Source: Planctomycetota bacterium (GTDB lineage: Bacteria; Planctomycetota; UBA11346). Taken from it: a stretch of 10,511 nucleotides of DNA. The DNA lies in NCBI GenBank assembly GCA_013816645.1, contig JACDEC010000068.1, forward strand, positions 1-10,511, in the 5' to 3' direction. The notes under the pieces were generated by a model. That model was not told the origin of the DNA and did not search any database. It was given only the letters and a program-made list of their open reading frames with translations. Position numbers and translations under genes: made by a program. This document shows, piece after piece, positions 1 through 7,533 of this stretch (position 1 is the first letter of the stretch; the number at the start of each line of letters is the position of its first letter).

Positions 1-155
1 CGCATCGTTCGCGGACCTGACGGACGCCGCGTTTGCCCGCATTCCTTCGCCTCCACCCGCGCCGCCATTCTGGCAGCAATGGCAAGACGATTCGGCTTTC
101 ATTTGCTTTTATAACACAGTAGTACAAGGAGCCTGGCCAGGCTGGGAGCCGTCGC
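1..155. other. Left-edge stretch without a convincing gene
   Basis: This holds the 3' flank of the minus-strand tamA gene plus unknown sequence. It is less GC-rich than the rest, with an A/T-rich patch at about 98-124. Two weak open frames run off the edge. A plus-strand frame is open from base 2 to a TGA at 326-328, but most of it lies antisense to tamA; its first ~50 residues are rich in Pro, Trp and Phe and could be the end of a convergent gene. A minus-strand frame begins with an ATG at 102-100 and stays open for 34 codons to the edge, without a ribosome site. Third-position GC in both is about 65%, lower than in the real genes nearby, so neither is called. A perfect 14-bp palindrome sits at 130-143, 13 bases beyond the tamA stop, with no T-run after it. 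Confidence 0.4.
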
Positions 156-2189
156 CTAGAAGGAGAACCCTACGGCGGCATGGATCGCCCAGCCGGCATC
201 GGCGGCGAATCGCTCGCCGGGATTCCACGCCGCATCGACCCGGATCGGACCGACGGGAAGCACGTAGCGCAGACCTCCGCCGATCCCGCTGCCGATCGGC
301 CTGGCGATCTTCCAGGTATGCTCGCTGACCGAACCGGCGTCGACGAAGGACGCGGCTTCGAGCGCGGCGATCAGGCGGAAGCGTAACTCGATGCTCGCCA
401 TCGCCGCGGTCAGGCCGCCGAGCGGGTCGCTGCCGGCGGACGGCCCGAGTTCGTCCTGGCCGAAAGAGCGCACGCTGTCGGCGCCGCCGAGGAACAGGCG
501 CTCTTGGATCGGCAGGGTGGCGACGCCGTCGAGCACCTGCCGGGTGGTGTAGCGGGCGCCGACGGCGAGGACCCAACGCTCGCCCAGGCTCCGATAGCGC
601 GCCCAGCGGGCGGCGTACTCGATGAACTCCCGCTCGGCACCGAGCCAGGGCACGCTGTACGCCGACGATACTTCGCTGCGCGATCCAGCGGACGGATCGA
701 TGATGTCGTCGCGCGCATCGCGCACCAAGGAGGCGAACAGGCTGCTGGTGGTCAGCAGGCCGGTTTCCTCGGCATCGGGAATGGCGCCGCGGATATTGGT
801 GGCTTCGCTGATCCGGAACTTCTCGCCCACCCGCATGTACCAGCGTACGTCGCTGCCACTGAAGATCCGCCGGTCGAGCGCCAGGATCGCCGAACTGCTG
901 CGCAGATCGAACGCGGGCTCCTCACGTACCTCATGGTCGAGCGCCAGGGACACGATATTGCCGCGCCCGAAGCTGTAGGCGTCGGCGATGCTGCCTCCCG
1001 CGCCCCAGCCGCGCAGGCTGGCGCGCGCGCCGAGGTCGTAGTGTCGGCCGGTGCCGAAGAGGTTGTCATCCGCCCAGCCCAAGCGGCCGCGCAACTGCTC
1101 ATAGCTGCCCCATCCGACTTCGGCGTCGAGGCGACGGTTGCGCTTCTCGTCGACGTGGACGACCAGGTCGGCGAGACCCGGGGCGTCGGCCGCCGGCACC
1201 GGCTCGGCATCGGCGTCGTTGAACAAGCCGCTGCCATAGAGGGCGCGAAGACCCTCGTCGACGCGCCTTTGGGCGAGGGGGTCGCCAGGACGCAGTTGGA
1301 AGCGACCGGCGATGAATCGCTCGCGCGTCCGTTGCTGGCCGGACACGGATATGCTGCGCAGCCGGGTGAGCGGTCCCGGCGCCAGGACGAAGACCAGGTG
1401 CACGGCGTGCGCATCCTCGTCGATGGTCGCCTCGGCATGGACGTCGGCTTCGATCCGGCCGAGATCGCGGAGCCAGCCGCGCAGGCGCGCCGCGACTTGT
1501 TCGGGCATCCGCGGATGGAAAGCCTTGCCGACGAGCCTCGCTTCGCGCGCGGCAGCGGTCGCGTCGATTCCGGTGTCCGCGGGCAGGCGCACGTCGACGC
1601 TGGCGACGGTGTAGCGCGGTCCTTCGACCACCGGGATGACCAGGTCGACCTCGTCGCCCGAGCGGTTCGGTCGTTCCTGGGCAGGTCCGACGCGCACCCG
1701 CAGATGACCGTCGAGCAGGTACCACTTCTCGATCTTGCGGATGGATTCTTCGACTCCTTTGGTGCTAAAGACCTGACGGCCCAGGCCGAACAACCCCGAA
1801 CCAGCGACGACGAACTCCTCGAGGTGGTCCACGCGGTCGCGGCAGGCACCGGGGAAGCGCACGTCGTCGATGTGCACGCGTGGACCTTCGATGACCATGA
1901 AGCGCGCGCCGGTGGCGATATCGCTGGCCTCGACCTCGGCTTTGGGGTGGCCGCGTTCGAGCAGCAGCGACTGCATGGCGTAGGCGGCGTCGGCCAGATC
2001 GGCGCGACGACGGTGCTTGCGCCAGTTCTCCAATTCGCGGCGGGCCACGGCCAGCAGGTGGGAGTCGGATACCCGGTCGTTTCCAAGGATCTCGATGCGG
2101 TCGACGCCGGTGTCACGCCCGCATCCGGCGACGATCAGCGCGATCATCGTCAGTGCCACGACCACTGGTGCCCGAGGGAAACCGGTCAT
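156..2189 (-). CDS. tamA: TamA/TamL-like Omp85 outer-membrane protein, probable lipoprotein
   Basis: This 677-residue Omp85 protein is the outer-membrane half of a translocation and assembly module. Residues 7-22 are a hydrophobic signal ending in a lipobox (V20-A-G-C23), so the mature protein probably starts with a lipidated Cys23; Gly at +2 favours outer-membrane retention. Four POTRA-like units follow at about 29-104, 105-191, 192-271 and 275-348. Residues 350-677 form the D15/surface-antigen barrel. The barrel carries the family motif as VRSF (573-576, Arg575; usually VRGF or IRGY) inside GGADSVRSFGQDE, and it ends in Phe677, the classical barrel C-terminal signal. It is longer than E. 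coli TamA (about 577 residues, three POTRAs) and shorter than BamA (about 800, five POTRAs). The ATG overlaps the tamB stop by 4 bp (ATGA), implying translational coupling. A BamA-like role is possible, but pairing with tamB favours TamA; the lipobox recalls TamL of Bacteroidota. Confidence 0.87.
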   Translation of the reverse strand: MTGFPRAPVVVALTMIALIVAGCGRDTGVDRIEILGNDRVSDSHLLAVARRELENWRKHRRRADLADAAYAMQSLLLERGHPKAEVEASDIATGARFMVIEGPRVHIDDVRFPGACRDRVDHLEEFVVAGSGLFGLGRQVFSTKGVEESIRKIEKWYLLDGHLRVRVGPAQERPNRSGDEVDLVIPVVEGPRYTVASVDVRLPADTGIDATAAAREARLVGKAFHPRMPEQVAARLRGWLRDLGRIEADVHAEATIDEDAHAVHLVFVLAPGPLTRLRSISVSGQQRTRERFIAGRFQLRPGDPLAQRRVDEGLRALYGSGLFNDADAEPVPAADAPGLADLVVHVDEKRNRRLDAEVGWGSYEQLRGRLGWADDNLFGTGRHYDLGARASLRGWGAGGSIADAYSFGRGNIVSLALDHEVREEPAFDLRSSSAILALDRRIFSGSDVRWYMRVGEKFRISEATNIRGAIPDAEETGLLTTSSLFASLVRDARDDIIDPSAGSRSEVSSAYSVPWLGAEREFIEYAARWARYRSLGERWVLAVGARYTTRQVLDGVATLPIQERLFLGGADSVRSFGQDELGPSAGSDPLGGLTAAMASIELRFRLIAALEAASFVDAGSVSEHTWKIARPIGSGIGGGLRYVLPVGPIRVDAAWNPGERFAADAGWAIHAAVGFSF

Positions 2190-5100
2190 CGGAAAGCGAT
2201 GCGGAACAAGACGCCGAGGTTGTAGGCGTCGTAGCGGTCGCGTTCGCCGCGCAGGAACCAGCCCAGGCGACCATCTTCGTCGAGGCGGAACTCACTCTCG
2301 AAGGTGTCCTGGCCGCTGCGGCTCTGTTCGCCGACCGACAGCGAGAAGCGGTCGAGCACGCCGTCATCCTCGGGATCGCCCGGGCCGCGCGAGCGGCGCA
2401 GCAGTTCGAGCCCGAGATAGGTCCCGACCTTGGCGAGTGCGTTGCGTTCGCTTCCCTCGCTGGCGAATTCTGCCGAGGTCGAACCGGTGGCCAGGACCAG
2501 GCGCGCCTCTTCGGGGGGCAATGGCGGCGTCGACGTGACCTCGATGCGCGCGGCGCGCAGCGGACCGCTGACGTCGATCGAGAGCCGGTATTGGTTGACG
2601 CGCGCGGTGCCCGAGGCCGAGATGGTCGGGTCGAACGGGTCCTGCTCGGGAAAGCGCAGCTCGGCGCGGGCGACGCGCATGCTGGTGAAGGGGAGCTTGA
2701 CCCGCGCGTCGACCGTCGAGATGTCGCCGGTCGGTCTGGGCACCAAGCCGGTGCCACCGAGGACCAGGTCGGCGGAGCAGGTCGCCTCGACCAGATTGTT
2801 GGCGAGCAGGATCGAACGGTCGGCGACGACGCGCAGGTCGAAGCTCGCGGTCGACAGCGGACCGCTGCGCATCGAGAACAATTGAAAGCGATCGTCACCG
2901 ATGCCAGGGCCTTCGCGGGTGAACAGGTCGATGCGGCGCGACCAGATCGCCTTGGTCACGGCCAGTCGTCCCGAGAGCTTCAGCGCGTCGATCGGTCCCG
3001 CGGCGGCGACCTGGATGTCAGCGCGCAGCAGGAGATCCTGGCTCTGAACCAGCAGCGCGTTGTCGCCGTGCAGGCGGACATCCAGGCGCAAGGGCTGGAT
3101 GCCTTCCTGCCAGACGCGACCCGAAATGGCGATCGGAGCGAATCCCATGCTGGCGGCGAAGCGCTCGATGGTGATGCAGCGACCGTGGATGGCGAGCACG
3201 CCGGTGCCGTCAGCGATGCCCGGCACATCGCCTTCCGGTTTGGCGTCGAGATCGGCGAGCGCGAGCACGCCGTGCAGGTGCGGGTCGGCCAGCGTCCCAT
3301 CGAGAGACAGTTCGCCCGCCGCCGCTCCGGACAATCGGACCAGCGCCGGTATCCACGGCTTGAGCAGCCCGAGGTCCAAGCCCGGGATCGACAGCGTTCC
3401 GGAGACTGGGCGCAGCAGCAGCCGACGCGGGTCGGCCACGTCTTCGACGGTGAGCGGACCGCTGCGCGCAGACACCGCCATGAGCGGGCGTCGTCCGCGC
3501 AGGTCGCCGGTGATCGCCAGGCCCTGCGCATCGGCGTCGACGCGCATATCGCCATCCACGGTTCGCTGGACGGCATCGTCGTCGGAGAATGGCAAGCGCA
3601 GTCCGCGCAATGCGCTGCTCGCCTGCACCGAGGTGGCTCCGTCGGGGCTCGCGCGCGCGATCACCGCGACGCGCGCGCTCCCGCCCGTGAGACCTCCCCT
3701 CGTTGGGAGCAGTCGCGTAATGTCCGGCATGGTCGCCGACAGGGTGATCGCGCCGCTGGCGTTCGGCACGCGTTGCGCGCCATCGCGACCGATGCGGACC
3801 GGCCAGGCCCCGCTGCCGCGCAGCGAGATGCCCGATCCGGTCGCCACCAGGCGGCGCAGCCGCATGCCCTGCGCGCCCTGGGTGAGGTCGATGTCGAGGT
3901 GCGCGCGCTGATCGGCGATCGAAAAGCCGCTCGCAGTCAGGGTCAGGACGCCATCCGGGGCCTCGGCGGCTCCCGACATCCGCAGCCGCGCATCCAGGCG
4001 TCCCTCGGCCTCGACTCCGGTCGCGGCGGCGAGGACCCCGAGGTCGATGTTCTGCAGGTTCGCGGACAGGGCGATGGTCTGGCCGATGCGTCCAGCGAAC
4101 GCGATGGTCCCGCCGGCGACATCGGCGCTGCAGGCATCGATCTGCGCCCCATCGCGCGACCAGGCGAGCGTCGCCGGAGCGCGCAGGTGCAGCGCGCAGC
4201 CGTGCGTCTCCGCGTCGAGGCGATCGATGCGGCCGTTCCAGCCCTGGCCGGCGCGCTGCCCGCTCAGGGCCACGGACCAGTTGGCCACGCCCGAGCCGTC
4301 GCCGTTCACGGTGCATGCGCCGTCGCGCCAGTCGCCGATCAGGGCGATGTCGCCGAAGGGCAGCGATCCGATGTGCAAGCGGGACGTGGTCACGTCGAGG
4401 TGGCCGGTGCCGTCGAGCCGGGCGAGTTCGGCGGCAACGAGCGGCAGTTCTCCGTCGAGACCCAGCCGGCACGCTCCGCTGGCACCGGCAAGTGCCGGCA
4501 GCCCAGGCAGGGCGCTGGCCAGAGCGGCGAGATCCGGGCTGGCGATGCTCCCGGCGAGGTGCATGCGCGGACGATCATTCCACGATGCGTCGCCGACCAG
4601 GTCGACGGTGGCCCCGGCGAGAGCGAGATGCAGGCGGGTGGCCGTGCAGCGTCGCCCGTCGAGATCGGCTTCCAGCGCCACCGCCAATGGGGCGTTCGGC
4701 GGTTCGATGCCTGCGATCGCAGCGAGCCACGTCCCGGCATCGGCACCGGCGGCAAGCACGCGGCCGGCGCTGGGAATGCCGTGGCGGTCGAACTCGACCC
4801 CGCTGGCGACGACCCGCAGGCCGGACGACGAGACGTCGACCTGGCCGACGTGGTAACCCTGCGCATCGGCGGTCACCATGCCGGTGACGTCGCACGCTGG
4901 CAGTCCGGGCAGGGTCACCTCGTCGCCGATCAATTCGGCGCTCCAGCCGCCTTCGGCGATGCGGGCATGGCCGGATACGGTGCCCGCCGATGGCAGCCAG
5001 CGGGTCGGCACGGCGCGGGTCGCCCACGACGGGACGCGAGCGAGATGCACCCCATCGGCGTGCACCCGGCGATCCTTGGGAGTGAGATCGGCCGATACCG

Positions 5101-5950
5101 TTCCGCCCGAGGTTGCGAGGCGCACCCGGACGTGTTGCTGGTCATCGCCGAACCGCAATTCGACGAGGTTCGCGAGCACGCCAGCGAGGGGGGATTCACC
5201 GACGATGCTCAGGGTGTCGTGCGCGGTGCGTCGCACGCGGAACGCAGCCGACATGCGCTCTGGGCATCCCGGCACCGAAACATCCTCGAGGACCAGGCGG
5301 GCGTCGGTGCCCAGCGCGTCGAGTTGGAAGCCACGCACCTCGATCGGTCCGAGGGGAGTGAGCAGGACGAAGCTGCCGTCGACATGGAGCGCTGGCAGCG
5401 GATCGGGCAGTTGGGCGATCACCGCTGGCCAAACCGATGAGGCCGCCTCCGCCGGGTCGGTGCGCCAGGGGTCCACGGTGAGATGCAGGCCGTGGGCGGT
5501 CAGGCTGGTCAGGGCTCCAGCGCGATCACCAGCGAGCAGGGTCGGCAGCCAATACGTCGCAGCCAAGCGACGGCAGGAAACCGCGACCACCGGGCCGGTG
5601 AGTTCTCCGCTGGCGATGTCGACGATCGCGGCGTCGGCGATCCATCCCCCCTCGAGCCGTGCCACGCTCACTGGGCCGGCGAAGAGCGTGGTGAGCCGGC
5701 GTCCGACTACCCCGCCAAGCGGCCCGGCCAGCAGCGGACCGCGTAGCAGGTAGGCCAAGAGCAGCAGCGCGACCAAGGCGCCGAGCACCCGGAGCGGCAT
5801 GCGCCACCGGCGGCGTCGGCGCTCCCTGGGGGGCGCTGGGGGAGGTGTAGTCGAGCCGGCCATCGCAGGGCGGGTGGTTGTACGCTCGACCCGCCCCCTG
5901 GCCATGCGGACCGTCCGCAGCCTCACCATGTCGACGGTCAGGCCGGCCAC
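2186..5950 (-). CDS. tamB: TamB/AsmA-like envelope-spanning protein
   Basis: This protein, up to 1254 residues, belongs to the TamB (DUF490) family. Members are inner-membrane-anchored and span the periplasm as a long hydrophobic beta-groove, working with an Omp85 partner in outer-membrane protein assembly or lipid transfer. An Arg-rich segment (residues 42-50) precedes one membrane helix at about 53-70, giving an N-in signal anchor. About 800 residues of repetitive, Gly/Ala/Leu/Asp-rich beta-strand sequence follow. The conserved TamB C-terminal domain covers roughly the last 350 residues. It includes the typical strands in which RFPEQDPFDP precedes the sequence STPPLPPEEARLVLATG, and it ends in a strand-like LGVLFRIAFR. 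The start is uncertain: GTG at 5950 is the longest choice, with ATGs at 5929, 5905 and 5863, none with a clear ribosome site. The start at 5863 leaves a compact 21-residue Arg-rich leader before the helix. The gene precedes tamA and overlaps it by 4 bp. Confidence 0.9.
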   Translation of the reverse strand: MAGLTVDMVRLRTVRMARGRVERTTTRPAMAGSTTPPPAPPRERRRRRWRMPLRVLGALVALLLLAYLLRGPLLAGPLGGVVGRRLTTLFAGPVSVARLEGGWIADAAIVDIASGELTGPVVAVSCRRLAATYWLPTLLAGDRAGALTSLTAHGLHLTVDPWRTDPAEAASSVWPAVIAQLPDPLPALHVDGSFVLLTPLGPIEVRGFQLDALGTDARLVLEDVSVPGCPERMSAAFRVRRTAHDTLSIVGESPLAGVLANLVELRFGDDQQHVRVRLATSGGTVSADLTPKDRRVHADGVHLARVPSWATRAVPTRWLPSAGTVSGHARIAEGGWSAELIGDEVTLPGLPACDVTGMVTADAQGYHVGQVDVSSSGLRVVASGVEFDRHGIPSAGRVLAAGADAGTWLAAIAGIEPPNAPLAVALEADLDGRRCTATRLHLALAGATVDLVGDASWNDRPRMHLAGSIASPDLAALASALPGLPALAGASGACRLGLDGELPLVAAELARLDGTGHLDVTTSRLHIGSLPFGDIALIGDWRDGACTVNGDGSGVANWSVALSGQRAGQGWNGRIDRLDAETHGCALHLRAPATLAWSRDGAQIDACSADVAGGTIAFAGRIGQTIALSANLQNIDLGVLAAATGVEAEGRLDARLRMSGAAEAPDGVLTLTASGFSIADQRAHLDIDLTQGAQGMRLRRLVATGSGISLRGSGAWPVRIGRDGAQRVPNASGAITLSATMPDITRLLPTRGGLTGGSARVAVIARASPDGATSVQASSALRGLRLPFSDDDAVQRTVDGDMRVDADAQGLAITGDLRGRRPLMAVSARSGPLTVEDVADPRRLLLRPVSGTLSIPGLDLGLLKPWIPALVRLSGAAAGELSLDGTLADPHLHGVLALADLDAKPEGDVPGIADGTGVLAIHGRCITIERFAASMGFAPIAISGRVWQEGIQPLRLDVRLHGDNALLVQSQDLLLRADIQVAAAGPIDALKLSGRLAVTKAIWSRRIDLFTREGPGIGDDRFQLFSMRSGPLSTASFDLRVVADRSILLANNLVEATCSADLVLGGTGLVPRPTGDISTVDARVKLPFTSMRVARAELRFPEQDPFDPTISASGTARVNQYRLSIDVSGPLRAARIEVTSTPPLPPEEARLVLATGSTSAEFASEGSERNALAKVGTYLGLELLRRSRGPGDPEDDGVLDRFSLSVGEQSRSGQDTFESEFRLDEDGRLGWFLRGERDRYDAYNLGVLFRIAFR

Positions 5951-5965
5951 CCCGAGGTCGGCGCG

Positions 5966-5994
5966 GTGGAAAGCCGCGCAGGGCCCACTAGGGT
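5966..5994 (+). promoter_or_regulatory. Possible promoter for the response regulator gene
   Basis: The hexamer TAGGGT at 5989-5994 fits the TANNNT form of a -10 element and ends 9 bases before the ATG at 6004. Seventeen bases upstream, GTGGAA (5966-5971) matches TTGACA at only 3 of 6 positions. No Shine-Dalgarno sequence lies before the ATG, so a leaderless or very short-leader transcript is conceivable. The same 9-mer, CACTAGGGT, lies 6 bases before the ATG of the kinase-like gene at 10440. This is a weak call based on two short matches. The gap to the longest tamB start is only 53 bp, so the tamBA promoter must share this region or lie in the tamB leader. Confidence 0.3.
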
Positions 5995-6003
5995 CACAGC
6001 CCC

Positions 6004-7386
6004 ATGGCTGACCCGCAGACCGGAGCCGCTCCCAGTGCCGAGTCGCGGGCTCGGTTGCGCGCCCTGGTGATCGACGACGAGCCGGCGATCCGCAAGACGC
6101 TCGGCTTGGCGCTGGGGTCGTTCGGCGTCGACTCCGATGGCGCCGCCGACGTCGAGGCCGCCCTCGCCCAGGTACGGCTGGGCCGCTACGATCTCGCCTT
6201 CTGCGATCTGCGCATCGGTGACCGTTCGGGCATGGATCTGCTGCCCAAGCTGCTGGCCGCGAATCCCGATCTGCAGGTCGTCGTGATCACCGCGTTCGCC
6301 ACCTTCGAGACCGCGGTCAAGGCGATGCGCGCGGGCGCGGTGAACTACCTGCCCAAGCCGTTCACGCCGGCGCAGGTGCGCGAGGTCGTCGCCCAGGTCC
6401 AGGCCGAACGCGAGCGCGCCCACACCATGCGCGATTTCGAGCGGGCCTTGCGCGACGCAGTGCCGGAAGCGCTGCTCGACAGCAAGGCGCCGGCGATGCA
6501 GAACGCCTATCGCACCGTCGCCCGGGCCGCGGCCGCCGATGTGCCGGTGCTGCTGCGCGGCGAGAGCGGCACCGGCAAAGGGGTGCTGGCCCAGGCGCTG
6601 CACATGCAGAGCCGGCGCGTTTCCGCGCCATTCGTCACCGTCAATTGTCCGACGCTGTCCGACGAGCTGCTCGCCAGCGAGCTCTTCGGTCACGTGAAAG
6701 GCGCCTTCACCGGCGCGGTTCGCGATCAGGAGGGCAAGGTCGAGGCCGCCAACAAGGGGACGCTCTTCCTCGACGAGCTCGGCGAGATGTCGCGTACCGT
6801 CCAGGCCAAGCTGCTGCGCTTCCTCCAGGAGCACCGCTACGAGCGCGTCGGCGACACCGTCACCCGCCAGGCGGATGTGCGGGTGATCGCCGCGACCAAT
6901 CGCGATCTCGAGGTCCAGGTCCGCGATGGCGGCTTCCGCGAGGACCTGCTCTACCGGCTCAACGTCATCGAGATCGCCCTGCCGCCGCTGCGCGAACGCC
7001 GCGAGGACATCCTCGACCTGGCTGCGCATTTCCTCGCGGTATTCACGCGTGGTGCCGGCCGCCAGGCGATGGAACTGTCGGCGGCGGCCCGCGAGGCGAT
7101 CGAGAACTACGATTGGCCGGGCAACATCCGCGAGTTGCGCAATGAGATGCAGCGGGTGACCGTGCTGTGGCCGTCGCAAGTGGTCGAGCCGGATGCGTTC
7201 TCGAACCGCATCTCGGGCGCCGGGCGTCACGCCCCCGAGGTCGGTGCGCTGGTCTCGCTCGACGCGATCGAGGCCGAGCACATCCGCAAGGTACTGATGC
7301 GCGCCGACACCTTCGAAGAGGCGGCGCAGATTCTCGGCATCGAGCCCTCGACCTTGTGGCGCAAGCGTAAGCGCCTGGGACTGTAA
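6004..7386 (+). CDS. Sigma-54-dependent response regulator (NtrC/AlgB type)
   Basis: This 460-residue cytoplasmic transcription activator has the full three-domain NtrC layout. The receiver domain (about 18-130) has the acidic pair D24/D25, phosphoacceptor D68 (in CDLR), T96 and K118 (in LPKPF). The AAA+ domain (about 160-390) has Walker A GESGTGKG at 186-193, the sigma-54-contacting loop GAFTGA at 233-238, Walker B TLFLDE at 253-258, the arginine region FREDLLYRLN at 311-320 and WPGNIREL at 371-378. A Fis-type helix-turn-helix ends the protein (about 436-457, EEAAQILGIEPSTLWRKRKR). The AAA+ wording (VTVNCP at 211-216, HVKGAFTGA) is closest in my memory to AlgB. Family knowledge says that phosphorylation at D68 should drive ATPase assembly and open-complex formation by sigma-54 polymerase. 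No kinase is adjacent. It is divergent from tamBA across 53 bp, which hints at, but does not prove, control of that operon. Confidence 0.95.
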   Translation: MADPQTGAAPSAESRARLRALVIDDEPAIRKTLGLALGSFGVDSDGAADVEAALAQVRLGRYDLAFCDLRIGDRSGMDLLPKLLAANPDLQVVVITAFATFETAVKAMRAGAVNYLPKPFTPAQVREVVAQVQAERERAHTMRDFERALRDAVPEALLDSKAPAMQNAYRTVARAAAADVPVLLRGESGTGKGVLAQALHMQSRRVSAPFVTVNCPTLSDELLASELFGHVKGAFTGAVRDQEGKVEAANKGTLFLDELGEMSRTVQAKLLRFLQEHRYERVGDTVTRQADVRVIAATNRDLEVQVRDGGFREDLLYRLNVIEIALPPLRERREDILDLAAHFLAVFTRGAGRQAMELSAAAREAIENYDWPGNIRELRNEMQRVTVLWPSQVVEPDAFSNRISGAGRHAPEVGALVSLDAIEAEHIRKVLMRADTFEEAAQILGIEPSTLWRKRKRLGL

Positions 7387-7390
7387 GACT

Positions 7391-7416
7391 TGGGCATCCA
7401 ATGACCGGATGGGCCA
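7391..7416 (+). terminator. Hairpin just after the response regulator stop
   Basis: An inverted repeat begins 4 bases after the TAA of the response regulator gene. The arms are CATCC (7395-7399) and GGATG (7407-7411) around a 7-base loop, extended by TGG (7391-7393) with CCA (7414-7416) across a 1x2 internal loop. There is no T-run after it, so it is not a standard intrinsic terminator. It could stabilise a 3' end or aid factor-dependent termination. Confidence 0.3.
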
Positions 7417-7476
7417 GATCGAGGGAATTCGCGTGACGGAAGCTCCAGGTCGATGATCTGAGCATGGAGGCTCCGA

Positions 7477-7490
7477 TGCGCTCGAGCGCA
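7477..7490. repeat. 14-bp perfect palindrome upstream of the sigma factor gene
   Basis: TGCGCTCGAGCGCA is a perfect two-fold symmetric sequence centred about 50 bp before the sigma factor start. It lies in the 147-bp non-coding gap between the response regulator and the sigma factor. The position would suit an operator, but a palindrome of this length is expected about once per 10 kb of such DNA by chance, and another one exists at 130-143. No clear -35/-10 pair or ribosome site was found in the rest of this gap. Confidence 0.2.
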
Positions 7491-7533
7491 CCGGGGTCCA
7501 GCGAGTCCCCCACGGAAACCACGACATCGCCCT

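Noticed and set aside
130..143. Perfect 14-bp palindrome downstream of tamA as an intrinsic terminator
   Set aside because: The stem would be only 5 bp with a 4-base loop, no T-run follows on the minus strand, and palindromes this long are expected about once in 10 kb by chance.
504..2225. Long plus-strand open frame opposite tamA
   Set aside because: It is antisense to a well-supported Omp85 gene and has no domain-like sequence. Long antisense frames are a by-product of high third-position GC.
2153..5440. 1095-codon plus-strand open frame opposite tamB
   Set aside because: It is an antisense shadow: low-complexity Arg/Gly/Asp-rich translation, no ribosome site, and it spans the tamA/tamB junction on the other strand, where both genes have clear family features.
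7424..7454. ECF-type autoregulatory promoter (GGAATT at 7424-7429)
   Set aside because: The GGAAT-like -35 has no convincing -10 at 16-17 bp; the nearest candidate is a poor match at 18 bp.
7465..7480. Sigma-54 promoter upstream of the ECF sigma gene (TGG, 11 bases, then TGC-like spacing)
   Set aside because: Only the TGG and TGC cores match; CAC after TGG and the first T of TTGC are absent. Such partial matches are common in GC-rich DNA.
5938..7527. Minus-strand 529-codon frame opposite the response regulator
   Set aside because: It is a shadow of a gene with every NtrC-family motif in place; the antisense translation shows no recognisable domain.
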